Below, piece after piece: positions 31,058 to 42,600 of a DNA stretch of 64,000 nucleotides. Every line of letters starts with the position of its first letter. Position 1 is the first letter of the stretch. The DNA is from Pisolithus tinctorius (Eukaryota; Basidiomycota; Agaricomycetes; Boletales; Pisolithaceae). The notes beneath the pieces were generated by a model that saw only the letters and a program-made list of their open reading frames with translations, did no database searches and had not been told where the DNA came from. Made by a program: the position numbers and the translations under genes. Location of the stretch: assembly GCA_024663395.1 (NCBI GenBank), contig JANFAH010000006.1, forward strand, positions 806,001 through 870,000, written 5' to 3'.

Positions 31058-31242
31058 GGACCGGTCTCAACCGGACTCAGTTTCCTTTTTGTTTCTATCG
31101 GTATCTAGTTTTCTTTGATCTCTCACTTACTTTGTTTTCCCCTTCTTGTTTTTCTTGCTCTACTGTACAACGTCGGACACTGGACACCGGATACATGACA
31201 TTGGCAGAAGGAAAAAAAAAACTACAAGCCTACGCTAAGGTA

Positions 31243-32272
31243 CTACTTGCCCTCAGCCATGGCCTCATCCTCTCCCTCGGTCTCCTCCTCTTTGTCCTCA
31301 CCATGGGTCCTCAGCCACTCGGCCTCCTCGCGCAGCTCTTCGGAGTCGAGCTCGGACGAGCACGAGTCCAAAGGAGACACTGCCATCCCGAAGCTGTATG
31401 ATTCATCGAGTATTGACTCGAGGGCATTGGCGATGCAGCCCAAGTTCTCAACAGCGGTCTCATGCAGCTCGAAGAGGCTGGCCAGGTTGTTGGCAATCAG
31501 CCCCACGGCCTCGATCAATCACTCGAGCTTGCCCTCCAAGCCCAAGTACTTGTCCGCGCCGGCCTCCCTTGGCCTACTCCTGCCGGCCTCAGACTCATTG
31601 AGGTCCAAGATTTCGGTCGGCCTCGTACTCGTCTTTGCCCGTTTCTGACTGCTGGGCCTGGCTTTGGCATTTTCCTCGTCAACCTTCCTCTTCTTGCCCT
31701 TGACGGCCTTGGGACCAGCCTCGGCGTCCTTTCCATCCCCGGGCCAGCGACACTTTCCTTTCGATTGGTTGCATCGCACACAGGCGACGCGTTTCTTATT
31801 ACCATCCACGACAAATTCGCAGACAATGTGAGCCCGGGCGCAGCGGGTACAACTAAAAGCATTGTTAGGAGGAGTACGTACAAGGTTAGAAAGGTACTCA
31901 CCTGGGGTCCATGACCACTTTCTTCACCTCCCCCCCGGTCTCATCACCCTTACTGGCCTCGGCCTTGCGCCTACATTCGGCCTCCCACCTCTCCTCCTCT
32001 TCGCGCGCTCTCCTCTCCTCGACCTCCTGCGCTGCCCTCTCGGCTTCGGCCTTCTCCCTCTCTGCTCGCTCGGCCTCAAGCTGAGCCTGCTCCTCCCGCC
32101 GGGCTTGCTCAGCCGCCTTTTGCCTTTTTCTCTCCTTCGCCTTCACCTTCATCACCTCCTCTTCGTTGTCGGTGTCATACCTGATGTTGTCATCAGGCAT
32201 TTGGGTCCAGTCAATGATGACCCAGCCTTTGTCATTGTTGTCGGCAGCGACGATCAGTCTTGAATTGGACAT
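31243..32272 (-). pseudogene. Antisense Zn2Cys6 gene of E0, one TGA stop
   Basis: Exons 32272-31902 and 31852-31243 with a 49-bp GTGAGT..TAG intron; 327 codons if the single in-frame TGA (31519-31521) is ignored. T2 has CGG and T1 CAG at that codon, so the stop fits a CGA-to-TGA change. All six zinc-cluster cysteines, their spacing, the start, both splice sites and the acidic tail are kept although this is the oldest copy in the window. Residue changes are spread over the coiled coil and tail. Confidence 0.8.
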
Positions 32273-32392
32273 GATGGTTAGGATGAGAAAGAGAGACACA
32301 AAAGGCTTAGCGAGCCACAAGTATCGGTTTTTCAAACTCAGCCCACTGTCCTCACAGGGGTCTCATGGGGTTGACCCCTAAGAGGGGGATAC

Positions 32393-32922
32393 TGTCATAG
32401 TCATGCCTCGACCCCGGCCAGACTCGGCCTCGCACTCACTCAGTCCGGCCTTGGCCTCACCTGTCCTCTTGTCCCCAGTTGGTCTAGCGCGGTAAGCACT
32501 GCTTTGCAGTGCATGCCATTTTGGTTAAGTCCTGTTCCCGGTCTTGTCCCCGGTCCAGTCTGTCCCGGTCTCCATTACCTTAGTCATACGTTAGTAATCC
32601 TTGCATTACCAATTGTCTTAGCAATCCTTGCGAGACCGGCATTACCGGTCTCCGTACTATAGTTGTTTCTAGTATATAAACTCGTAGATACTCGGCCTGT
32701 AGACCTCAGTCTGAAATCAACTAAGTATCTCCTGATAACCCCGCCTTGGCCTCAGACTCGGACTGAGATCCATGCAAGGGAATAGCGCTGTACCTTCAGT
32801 CGCTAAGTCCAACCAGTCCACTCATCTGTACCTTCGTCTTTACCCCTGACTCCGATCCCTCGGCCTCGCGCCCGCTTCGGTCTCCGGTCCGGTCTCAACC
32901 CGGACAATTCCCATACTTAACA
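32393..32922 (+). repeat. 3' LTR of E0 (LTR-A)
   Basis: 530 bp, TGTCATAG..ATACTTAACA, after the polypurine tract. The CGG palindrome is intact. It is the most diverged LTR-A in the window, as expected for the oldest copy. Confidence 0.92.
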
Positions 32923-34340
32923 GACGATATAAATAATACTACTGAAGGGCCCATCCATATGTTGTGACTCTATTGAATGATACTAGTGATGGGCCCATCC
33001 ATATGCTGTGACAATATAAATAATACTACTGAAGGGCCTGTCCATATGTTGTGACTCTATTAAATGATGTTAGTGATGGGCCCACCTTTATGTTTCAAGA
33101 GGGTACATCTTACTGGAGCCAGGCCCACCCATATGTTGTGATGCTATACATGAGATTACTGACAGGCCCATCTTTATGTTTCATCAGAGGTACATCTTAC
33201 TGTGGACAGGCCCATCCATATGCTGCGACAATATAAATAATACTACTGAAGGGCCCGTCCACATGTTGTGACTCTATTAAATGATACTAGTGACAGGCCC
33301 GCCTTTATGTTTTGAGAGGGTACATCTTACTGGGGCTGGGCCTGCCCATATGTTGTGACAATATAAATAATACTACTGAAGGGCCCATCCATATGTTGTG
33401 ATGCTATACATGAGATTACTGACAGGCCCGTCCATGTATTGTGACTCTACTAAATGATACTAGTGACAGGCCCATCCATATGTCGTGATGCTATACATGA
33501 GATTACTGATGGGCCCATCCATAAGTTGTGACAATATAAATAATATTACTGAAGGGCCCATCCATACATTGTGACTCTATTAAATGATACTAGTGACAGG
33601 CCCGTCTTTATGTTTCAACAGGGTACATCTTACTGGGGCCAGGCCTGCCCATATGTTGTGATGATATAAATAATACTACTGAAGGGCCCATCCATATATT
33701 GCGATGCTATACATGAGATTACTGATGGGCCTGTCTTTATGTTTCATCAGAGGTACATCTTACTGTGGATGGGCCTGTCCATATGTTGCATAATACTACT
33801 GACAGGCCCAACCTTACATTGTGACTCTATTAAATGATACTAGTGACAGGCCCGTCTTTATGTTTCAACAGTGGTACATCTTACTGTCGACAGGCCTGTT
33901 CATATGTTGTGACATTATGAAACAACATTACTGATGGGCCTGCCTTTATGTTGCAACACCATAAATGATATTACTCCTGGGCCCATCCATATGTTGCCAA
34001 CTTTGTATTCTAATCATAGACAGGCCTGCCCTTATGTTGTGACCCTCTCCATGTTATGATAGGCAGGCCCACCTTGATGTTGCGACAGGGGTGTAACCTA
34101 CTAGGACAGGCCCATCCATGTCTTACAGCAGCTCAGTATACTTAATTGGTCACAGGCCCATCTAAATGTTTCAACATCCTTATCCACCACAGGCCCTCCC
34201 ATATGTTGTGGTAATGCACTTACAGGCCCATACATATGTTGCTCTCACTTTAGTCCCTCAGGCCTGTCCATGTGTACTGGCTGATCTATTTAGGTGGGCC
34301 CATCTTGGGGTCTATATAAGTGTTGGTGTTTTGGCACACA
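32923..34340. repeat. Degenerate satellite array, core GGCCCATCCATATGTTGTGA
   Basis: About 1.4 kb of monomers, mostly 40-46 bp, each with a GGGCCCA or AGGCCCG-type core followed by TCCATATGTTGTGA or TCTTTATGTTTCA. At least four monomer variants can be told apart by their spacers: AATATAAATAATACTACTGA, CTCTATTAAATGATACTAGTGA, GGGTACATCTTACTG and TGCTATACATGAGATTACTGA. Order is imperfect and the array fades out near 34340. No open frame of note. Confidence 0.8.
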
Positions 34341-34578
34341 GGCTGCCCATGTGTTGTGACTAAGTGTGACTACACTATGTGTTCTTTCATCACCTTGACC
34401 TCTTAGGTAGGACTCCTGTAGTGACACACCAGTAGCCATCAGAGAAACTCGATATGAACAAAATGAAAAACCCCTTTGAGTGTTGTAATTGTTGCAAGTG
34501 TAGTACTCCAGCACTCAGCAATGCTAGTCCCTACTAGCACTTGGTGGTTAAACCACACCAAGTAAGCCAAGATACCTT

Positions 34579-34651
34579 GACCAAATAGCTCAGTGGTTAG
34601 AGCACCCGGTCGAAACCTGGGAGGTCCAGGGTTCAATCCCCTGTCTGGTCG
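34579..34651 (+). tRNA. tRNA-like gene, apparent anticodon GAA, possibly a tRNA-derived repeat
   Basis: A 73-base cloverleaf: acceptor GACCAAA/TCTGGTC (one A-C mismatch), D arm with TAGCTCAGTGGTTAGAGCA (A box), anticodon stem CCCGG/CTGGG around loop TCGAAAC, and T arm CAGGG-TTCAATC-CCCTG (B box). The loop puts GAA at the anticodon, but position 33 is C instead of U, which is unusual. It could be a degenerate gene or the head of a SINE-like repeat. Confidence 0.55.
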
Positions 34652-35209
34652 CATTTATTGCAACAGTAATTTGCCTTGAATTTGAATGGGACTTTCATTG
34701 TGAGTGGATCTTCCACTACCACTGGTTCAACTTGCTCGAGCTTTGCTGCTTCCTGGAATTCTGTAGTCAGTAGTCTGTTCATACTCAAAGAAAACTCCTT
34801 TGTCTTGAAATGGGCTGTTGCTGCTGCTTCAACAAGCCTGCCTGGGCTTGGGTCTTCACTCTTTGTCTTCTCAGATGAACTCTGTGGCTGCATGCGACCC
34901 GAACACACAAAGGGTGTCTTGGCCTGGTCCTTCTCACTTCTGTGACTTCTTGACATTGTTGTCACCATCTGCTCATGCTGAACACACTCCTGTAGCTCTG
35001 TAGGTCTCTGTAGGTTAGCTGTCAGTGAGTTGTATGTAGAATCAACTGGAAAAAACTTTGTAGGCAGTTTTTGCTTGTCTGAACTAGATCCTTGGTCACT
35101 TCGTGGTCCAATGTATTCTTCTGTTCTTGTCCATGCTTGCTCTGAGCGAAATCCCTTCTGTAGTAGTCTTGTAGCCACAATTGTTACTTGTTCCATGGGC
35201 CATGGGTCG
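34652..35209. other. Interval with one unrecognised minus-strand frame
   Basis: A frame of 187 codons (35196-34633, minus) is Gln/Ser/Lys-rich with no known domain, ends inside the tRNA-like sequence and has no similar copy here. It may be a remnant of a mobile-element gag or chance. It is not called as a gene. Confidence 0.3.
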
Positions 35210-36055
35210 TGTCAAAGTCGGACAACACCACTGGCTCCTTCTTAGGGCGGAGTTGGAGCGGGTTGGGCTGCGGAGTACAGCGGTCAAAGTCCGAAGTGAA
35301 TCTGACCACTGGGTGGCGAGATATTCGATGAACAGTGAGCGGAGGGGTATGAAGGGAAGTTTTGGAGGCTGAGGTCGGAGTCGGAGCCAGAGGTCAGAGG
35401 TCGGAGGTCGGATGAGAGGGTGTTGGGTTCAGCTAGTGTGCTGCCCCCTTGCGCGAGCTCAACCCTCATATTTCAGAGGTGGAGCAGACTCAGAGGAAGT
35501 GGAGACAAAACTCCGGAGGGGACTGAGAGGGAGTTGAAGGTGGGGATTTTATTCGATATTCATACTGATTACATCGGAGTACTACGTGGCCTTATATACG
35601 ATGTAGGTCAAGGGCAGTGCAGTACGGAATGTAAACCAATAAGTGTATAGTGGGTTAGAGTCCTTCCAACACAAGGGATAGAGGGTAGGGATGACGGGGA
35701 CCTTAACTGAGACAAAGAAACTACTACAACAAGGAAGAGAGGGTAAATACCAAAGGAGCGGAAGAATGGAGAAAACCGACATGAGGGTGGAACCCTATCT
35801 AGAATGCAGGGCCACAAGTCCGACAGCCCACGTGACCAACCTTAGGGCGGAGTTCAGCAGAGTTGGTCAGAACATGGACAGGGGACCTCGGAGAGGTGTG
35901 GAGATGTGTTGGGAGGGTTGGAGGAGCGCGGGAACACGTCGGAGGAGGGCAGAGAAGCACGGGAACATGTCGGAAGAGGGCAGAGAAGTGCAGGAACATG
36001 TTGGAGGAGGGCGGAGTAGGTGTTAGGGGCTTATGCTGGTGTCATGGCCATGACA
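35210..36055 (-). repeat. Solo LTR-E1 (846 bp)
   Basis: TGTCAAAG..CATGACA ends, GTCG on both sides (35206-35209, 36056-36059). On the minus strand CGTATATAAGG (about 35590) precedes AGTATGAATATCG, resembling the promoter layout of LTR-A and LTR-B. It shares blocks with LTR-E2, such as CCCTCATATTTCAGAGG. Short frames within it are not genes. Confidence 0.75.
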
Positions 36056-36059
36056 GTCG

Positions 36060-36680
36060 TCAGAATGTTGCCATTGATCGTTGCATCGCATTTCCCACAC
36101 AATTTTGCACTGGAATTCTTTGTCAAAACCCTGTAGATAAAGGTCTTTGAGCTCATCGGCCTCAAGTTGCCACGAAACCTGTAGATACATCAATAAGTCA
36201 AGAAAATAAAGCCTGTAATTTGTTAGTTCCTCCTGTGTATGAATCTCTCTTCTTGCTCAACTGTCAACAAAACTATAAAGGTCATCTCTCAAATGCTGTT
36301 TATCCAATTTCTGGGACCCAGGATACAAATGCGCAATGGCACCATGAATTTGGGCCAACTCAGCTGATCTTCAACAAATTCATACCATGAGTCTGAGACT
36401 TCGCTGCTTGCATACCAGCAAGCCCATTTTGCCCATTCTTGGTCATCAAAGCAATTCTCACACTCACAAAGACTTCAAACCCCTTCAAAATACCTAAAAA
36501 GGTCAGATGCACACCCTGAGAACCATGGTGTGTCCCTCAAATGCCTTGGTGGCATTCCCTCAAGCTCTCTTGGCACATTCTCATGGCTTCTTCACAAAAA
36601 TTCAACTATTAATTTTCCTTCAGACTTGCTTCTCAGCTTGAGGGATCTTTGACTTAGTGGTTCACTCTTCATTTGCTGCT
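36060..36680. other. Unassigned interval between two solo LTRs
   Basis: No gene recognised. The minus strand holds a short stop-free stretch next to LTR-E1 (VSWQLEADELKDLYLQGF) that could be a transposon gag relic. Together with 34652-35209 and 37400-37462 it forms the sequence into which the LTR-E and LTR-A copies inserted. Confidence 0.3.
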
Positions 36681-37394
36681 TGTCAAGTCCAGGCCTACTC
36701 CAACCAACTCCGATGCTCTACAAGGTCTAGAGAAAGGTTTGGAAGCAAGTCCGACACAGAGGAACAGAACTCCAACTAGTGGAGTGTCGGCAGGAACAAA
36801 GACCGCCGAAGCAAAGGCGGAGCGGAGTGAGGGCATCGGGTTTAGCTCGTGTGCTACCCCCTTGCACGATCTCAGCCCTCATATTTCAGAGGGAGAGTAC
36901 AGACAGAGAGTCGGAGATAACTCCGACAGACAGAAGACGGAATCAGAGGGAGTAGGAACTAAGTTGATATTTGTACTGAAGAACAGTGGAGTACAGTACA
37001 TGTTTTTATACTGCTACAGAGGTACAGTAATCAGAATCGGAACTGACATACGGAGACTCATAAATTTTCAAGTAAAACTTCCTGGACGACAAATGAAGGG
37101 TAGACGGAGGACATATGAACAGGTAACACAGAACATCCAGAAAAGGAAATAGTCCAGGCACTGGACCATGTGGTGAGCGTGCTGCGGAGTACCTGACTGC
37201 GAAGGTAGTCACATGACCCCTCAGAGAACGGACTGCTCAGTCCAGTAGGAGAGCAACACAAGTCTGACAGAAGTCGGAGCGGAGATGGCTTGCAACCAAC
37301 AGAAGTTGGGCGGAGTTGGTGCGGAGTGAGCGGATGACTGGCAGAAAAGGTTGTGGAGTGAGCAAAGACCTATGACGAATGCATGGTTATGACA
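36681..37394 (-). repeat. Solo LTR-E2 (714 bp), TSD CTGCT
   Basis: TGTCAAGTCC..GGTTATGACA with CTGCT at 36676-36680 and 37395-37399. Related to LTR-E1 in several blocks and in orientation. Confidence 0.85.
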
Positions 37395-37462
37395 CTGCTC
37401 GAAAAATAATTCTGAAAATTCTGGAATTTCTGAGTGTAGACTGTAACTAGAACCAAGACTCT

Positions 37463-37990
37463 TGTCATAGTCATGCCTCGACCCCGGCTGGACTCGGCCT
37501 CGCACTCACCCAGTCTGGCCTCGGCCTCGCCTGTCCCACATCTCCAGTTGGTCTAGCGCGGTAGACACTGCTTTGCAGTGTCTGTCATTTCGGTTAAGTC
37601 CTGTCCCCGGTCCTGTCCCCGGTCCACCTGTCCCGGTTTCCGCTACCTTAGTCATATGTTAGTAATCCTTGCCTTACCAATCATCTTAGCAATCCTTGCG
37701 AGACCGGCATTACTGGTCTCCGTACTATAGTTACTTCTGGTATATAAACTCGTAGATACTCAGCCTGTACTCCTTAGTCTGAAATCAACTAAGTTACCTC
37801 TGATAACCCTGCCTTGGCCTCGGACTCGGACTGAGATCCACGCAAGGGAATAGCGCTGTACCTTCAGTCACTAAGTCCAAACAGTCCAACCATCTGAATC
37901 TTCGGCTCCCCCTTTGATCCCAACCCCTCGGTCTCACACCCGCTTCGGTCTCTGGTCCGGTCTCAACCCGGACAATCCTCATACTTGACA
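37463..37990 (+). repeat. Solo LTR-A, TSD ACTCT
   Basis: 528 bp, TGTCATAG..ATACTTGACA, flanked by ACTCT (37458-37462 and 37991-37995). Its CGG palindrome has lost one CpG (ACTGGTCTC). Confidence 0.93.
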
Positions 37991-37995
37991 ACTCT

Positions 37996-38618
37996 GAACA
38001 CTTAGCTTGTCCAAACTTAATCCAGAAAAAAATTTCGTGTGGTGATGAGGTGGTGACTTCTTTCCCCAAAACAAACAGAACCCCCCTTGTGGTGGGCTCC
38101 AGATGTAGGAATAGGTAAAAGAAGGTTACCTAGAAATGGTAATTAGTCAGTAATGATGGGCAAGTATAATGCTTGACCCAAAAGGGAGGTTCTCTCTGGA
38201 GAAAAGAAGTGTAGCAAAAATGTAAAAATGCGAACTGGAAAGACTACTTAGCTCTGTATGTCCAATACCTCTTGCCAGTCCTCCTGGCACTTTGGGTACT
38301 CCCCAAAGTAATAAATCTAACTTCAAAAACTCACTGAAATGCGAGACTAAATCACCCTACTACTGAGGGCCTGTGACATGAACTCATTCTATGGTAAACT
38401 GAACTCGCACAAACACAGCGCACATGCTTAGTCAGCAATGTGGCTGCTCACCACCAAGTCCAGTGGTACAAAACACAAAACAAAAGAAACAAAGAAAACA
38501 AAAACTCTTCAACCCCTAAACCCCTGACCAAAATGGCTTCTCGTAGGGAATCAGTTCCCATTCCCTACAGTGCAAAGGCTGCCCATGTGTTGTGACTAAG
38601 TGTGACTACACTATGTGG
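37996..38618. other. Unassigned interval before the TUL1-like fragment
   Basis: AT-rich, no gene recognised. Its right end (38579-38617) repeats, nearly base for base, about 39 bp of the satellite edge at 34357-34395 (GGCTGCCCATGTGTTGTGAC and following). The 4.2 kb between the two therefore sits between direct repeats. Confidence 0.4.
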
Positions 38619-39340
38619 TGATTGTGGATTCTTAGTATATGCTCAGATTGAACCATCCCCAATCTCTGAAGAACTTATGATTGACATTGAAAGTGAGCTA
38701 CAATTGCCTACAGGAAAATGGACACCAAATGTTTCCCCCTTCACATTAATGGTGTCTTGCTGAGTAGAGAATGTGGTGTGCTCCATCAGTTCCATCATGC
38801 TGAGGGACTAAGGTTAGCAGAGATGCTTCTTGTTTGTTACTTGTTAATCATTCCCCCCTCTCATAGAACTTAGTCATTTCTCCAAAGAGTGTATGAGGAG
38901 ATTCATTGTGATTGGCAATGGTACAGATGGGAGCATTTCAGGAGTCATCTCCCTCATGATGCTTGCTCTATCATGTTGCCACATTGACCATACACATAGT
39001 CCTGCTGCTCTTCAATGTCTGTCAGTCAGTCTGGACTTTCTACACCCAGGCCATTGTTGACATGGTTTCTCTCGCTGCACACATCACTTTTGCTATCTTG
39101 GCACATGGAAGGCCCTCACTTGCATTGATTATCCTGGCTTTCACCTCCTCTATAATTTTTTCCATAGAAGCAGTATATCTTTTACACTGCTTCTGTTGCC
39201 ATGTTTGATGTCTCACTATAGCACCATGCAACCCTTATCAACCAAGTCCAGGCCCCAGGGGATGCACTCAATACTACTATACCCCCACCAAGGCCTCCAC
39301 AGCAGCCACCACAGGAAAATGGACCAGGTGCTGAAACTGC
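38619..39340 (+). pseudogene. TUL1/DSC1-like fragment, copy alpha, 5' part
   Basis: Aligns with 46188-46929 of copy beta. It encodes CGFLVYAQIEPSPISEELM, the lumenal end and the first membrane span (WTFYTQAIVDMVSLAAHITFAILAHG) of a Tul1/Dsc1-type protein, with introns kept. It differs from beta largely by CG to TG/CA changes and small indels (one in the exon that reads WTPNV in beta). The left edge is the satellite-like repeat, so the N-terminal half of the gene is missing. Interrupted by copia element D at ACTGC (39336-39340). Confidence 0.75.
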
Positions 39341-39626
39341 TGTTGGAGTTTATCCCTTTTACCTTAGTTGTGGTTCACTGAGCACAGCATTATGTAATCC
39401 AAAAGCGGACACTTAGCAGTTTATTTTTTCCTTACTGCACCTCAGCTTCAACCAACTTGAAGTCTGAGGTGGGACTCCTTCCATTCATTATATTGGAACA
39501 CTTACTTACCTACCTACAGTATATTCCTCTCTATAGGTAGTTAATTGTTTAGCTTCAACCAACTTGAAGTCTGAGTATATTCCTCTCTATAGACTTGACA
39601 ATCCTGCAGCTCGTCATCCTCCAAAA
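39341..39626 (+). repeat. 5' LTR of copia D (286 bp)
   Basis: Reads the same as 44264-44549. It contains two copies of a block CTTCAACCAACTTGAAGTCTGAG and two copies of AGTATATTCCTCTCTATAG within 286 bp. Confidence 0.95.
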
Positions 39627-39639
39627 GGTTATGAGCCCC
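39627..39639 (+). other. Primer binding site of copia D (initiator-tRNA half-molecule type)
   Basis: GGTTATGAGCCCC directly follows the LTR. Its complement GGGGCTCATAACC is the anticodon arm with CAU anticodon of initiator methionine tRNA, as used by Drosophila copia and Ty5, which prime with a cleaved tRNA half rather than its 3' end. Confidence 0.8.
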
Positions 39640-39699
39640 ACTTGCGAGTTCTAATCCTAGGAAAATTGAACATGTCAAGTCTGGTACAAAGTGTCTACT

Positions 39700-42600
39700 A
39701 TGTCTGGTCCATCAGCATCCACTTCCGGTCCCTCAAAGGTTCCGGTCTCCGCCTCAACAGTAACCTCTACTACACCTTCAGGTAAAGCTACTCAAGCCTC
39801 CAGTCGACTCTATGACATACCATCCCTTGAAGACAATGGTTTGAACTTCCAGACATGGAAGTACCGAATTATGATGATCCTAGATGTCCGTGGACTCTGG
39901 GAGCTCGTAGAAGGAAAGTTGAAGGCACCTGATGCAGCAGCTGATCCAGTTGCATGTGCAGACTGGCACTACAAGGATAAAGAAGCAAGGGCTCAAATCA
40001 CGCTTACTCTAAAGGACAACCCACTTAGTGGTGTTCTGCATGCCACAACGGCAGCAGAAGTCTGGAAAAAGCTATGCGAGCGCTATGAAGGCAAAGGGAA
40101 ACAAACAATAGCCTACCTTATTGGCAAACTATTTTGTGGTACCCTAGCAGATGATGTCTCGATGGAGACACAGCTTAATGCCATGTGGCAGAAGGCAACA
40201 ATCCTAAAGTCTCTTGGACAGCCCCTCGAAGACTCTCTTGTTGCCATAGCCATGGTCATCTCCCTTCCAACCTCGTACTCAACCCTTCGCACTATACTCA
40301 TGTCGTCTGATGAGAAACTAACTCCGGACTCTGTCATTTCCCAAGTCTTGATAGAAGAGAAGTCTCGCCGCACCTCTTCGGCACAAACTGCCCTCGTAAC
40401 AAAGACGCCTAACAAAAAGGGAAAGAGGAATGACAAGAAAAAGAAAAAGGCTTGTGGCTATTGCAAGAAGACGAACCATGTCGAAGATGACTGCTACAAG
40501 AAGAAGGCTGATGAGGCAGCCAAGTCCCCATCACAGGCTGAAAAGGATAAGCCTAAGGAGGACAAACTTGTTGCTAAAGTCGCACACATCTCACCTGCTG
40601 AAGACAGCGCTCTACGTCTCTTCATGGCCACTGACAATGGCGAGAATCTACACACGCGCTGGGTCATTGACTCCGGTGCCTCTGTGAATATGTGCTGTCA
40701 GCAGAAATGGTTCACTTCACTGAAGATGCTCTCACCCCCGCAGCCTGTAATCGTTGGAAATGGAAGCACAATTCCTGCTACTGCTATCAGACGGATCAAA
40801 CTTCGTATGGATCTCCCAAATGGGAAGACCAGTAGAATCCTACTACAGAAGGTCTATTTCGTTCCAGACCTCAGCGCAAACCTCCTCTCAGTGGCATACC
40901 TTGCCACTAGAAATGTCCAGGTCACCTTCATGGGTGGAACATGCTCAATCACCGACGGTACAGACACTGTAGGAGTGGGTCATCGCCAAGGCTCACTCTA
41001 CATCCTTGCAGCAAGGACTCACTCTCCGAGTCATGGAGCACTTGTCATACAAGGACCATCTCCACTACTTGACCCCTCTCTTACCTTCCCGGCACTCGCA
41101 GCTGCAGCACCAAAGTCTGTAGCCACACTTGACTTGTGGCATCAACGACTTGGGCATGCAAATATAAAATCTGTGCTTAAACTGGTTAAAGCGGGAATGG
41201 TTGAAGGCATGGAGCTTACTGGCACTGAGGACTCGAAGTCAGTATGCCAACCTTGCCTCAAAGGGAAGCAACACCGTAAGGTGATACCCGTCAAGTCAAA
41301 CGTTGAAAGCCCAACAGTACTCTACTGGACGTACTCTGATGTATGTGGCCCCATGGAGACTACAGCCCGAACTGGACACTGCTACTTCGTAACCTTCATT
41401 GACGCTCACTCGCACCACCTTGTGGTTAAACTAATAAAATCCAAGGATGAAGTCTTCCCCTCAGTGAAAGACTACCTCACTCGAGCTGAAGTCGAGACTG
41501 GCGAAAAAGCAAATTATTTTCAGAGTGACGGAGGTGGGGAGTATGGCTCAGATGAGTTCAAGGCCTACCTCAAGTCAAAAGGGGTCCACCATGAGAAGAC
41601 AAATGCCTATACCCCACAGGAGAATGGCGTTGCCGAGCGGATGAACCGCACACTTGTTGAAAGTGCGCGGGCAATGCTAAAAGACGCTGGACTGCCAAAT
41701 AAATATTGGGGGGATGCTATCCAGTATGCAGCCTACCTAATCAACTGATCACCAACCTGTGCTATCTCCGAGGATGTCATGCCATATGAAGCCTTTACAG
41801 GGATTAAGCCATCACTGGCCCATATCCGAACCTTTGGCTGCACCGCACATGTACATATACCCGAGGAAAAAAGAAAGAAGCTAGATGCAAAGTCCTTAGA
41901 ATGCATTCATCTGGGCTTTGCGGAGAACAAGAAAGCGTACCTATGCTTACACCAGCCCACTGGTCGTGTCTTCGAATCCCAGGATGTAGTGTTTGATGAG
42001 GGAAGCACAGTGGTAGGCCTAGATCGTGTCCGGATAGAAGAAGATCCTGCAACCGTGGTTAGTAAACCAGCGGACATAAGAGGGAATGCCCAAAAGGGCA
42101 ATATGTCGCACCTGGATACCATCAGGGCTTCGGGCATGGAAGACCGTGCTCACATGGAGTCTGATGATGGGGATCTCAAGTCTGGTGAGGGAGAGAGTGA
42201 AGACGTCGTCCATGAGGTCGAAATTGAGTCAAACGATGCACCTGATCACTCAGGATCAATGGTAGATCATTCCCCACAGCACTTGGAGGGTAACATGCCA
42301 GGAAGCGGCCAGAGTTCTAAAAAAGCGCTTGAAACGGCCTCAAAACCATCAGTAAAGCGAGCTAGGATGATGCCGAAACCTACCATGCATAAAGCGACAC
42401 CCCCGCAGCCCTATCCAACTCCAATTCTGCCTCAAGAGACCCGCAGGTCCACCAGAACATGAAAAGCACCACCTAGAGACGATGATTATCACTTTTTTGT
42501 CAATTCCTATGACAGGACAACCTTACCTAGTCAACGGCTTGAGGCGCTGGAGGGTTCAGGTGCAGAGAGTGAGGGTGGAAGCCCCATCGACGAAGTCGCT

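Larger units (their letters stand above)
12205..32922 (+). mobile_element. E0: old LTR-A Ty3 copy split by nested insertions
   Basis: Collinear pieces of one element survive: an inverted integrase piece (12205-12692), pol at 13596-13806, 21404-21612 and 30935-31057, the antisense gene at 31243-32272, the polypurine tract, and the 3' LTR at 32393-32922. Each gap is explained by an insertion with a matching target duplication: solo LTR-B (GTGAG), T2 (CTGCC) and unit G (ACCGG). Joining the pieces restores the residue order of T1 and T2 pol without loss at any of the three junctions. The 5' part of E0 is absent. Confidence 0.85.

Noticed and set aside
32923..34340. CRISPR-like array or structured RNA locus
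   Set aside because: Whole monomers vary; there are no constant repeats with unique spacers. A degenerate satellite explains it.
34633..35196. 187-codon minus-strand gene
   Set aside because: It ends within the tRNA-like sequence and has low-complexity composition and no domain; kept only as an unassigned interval.
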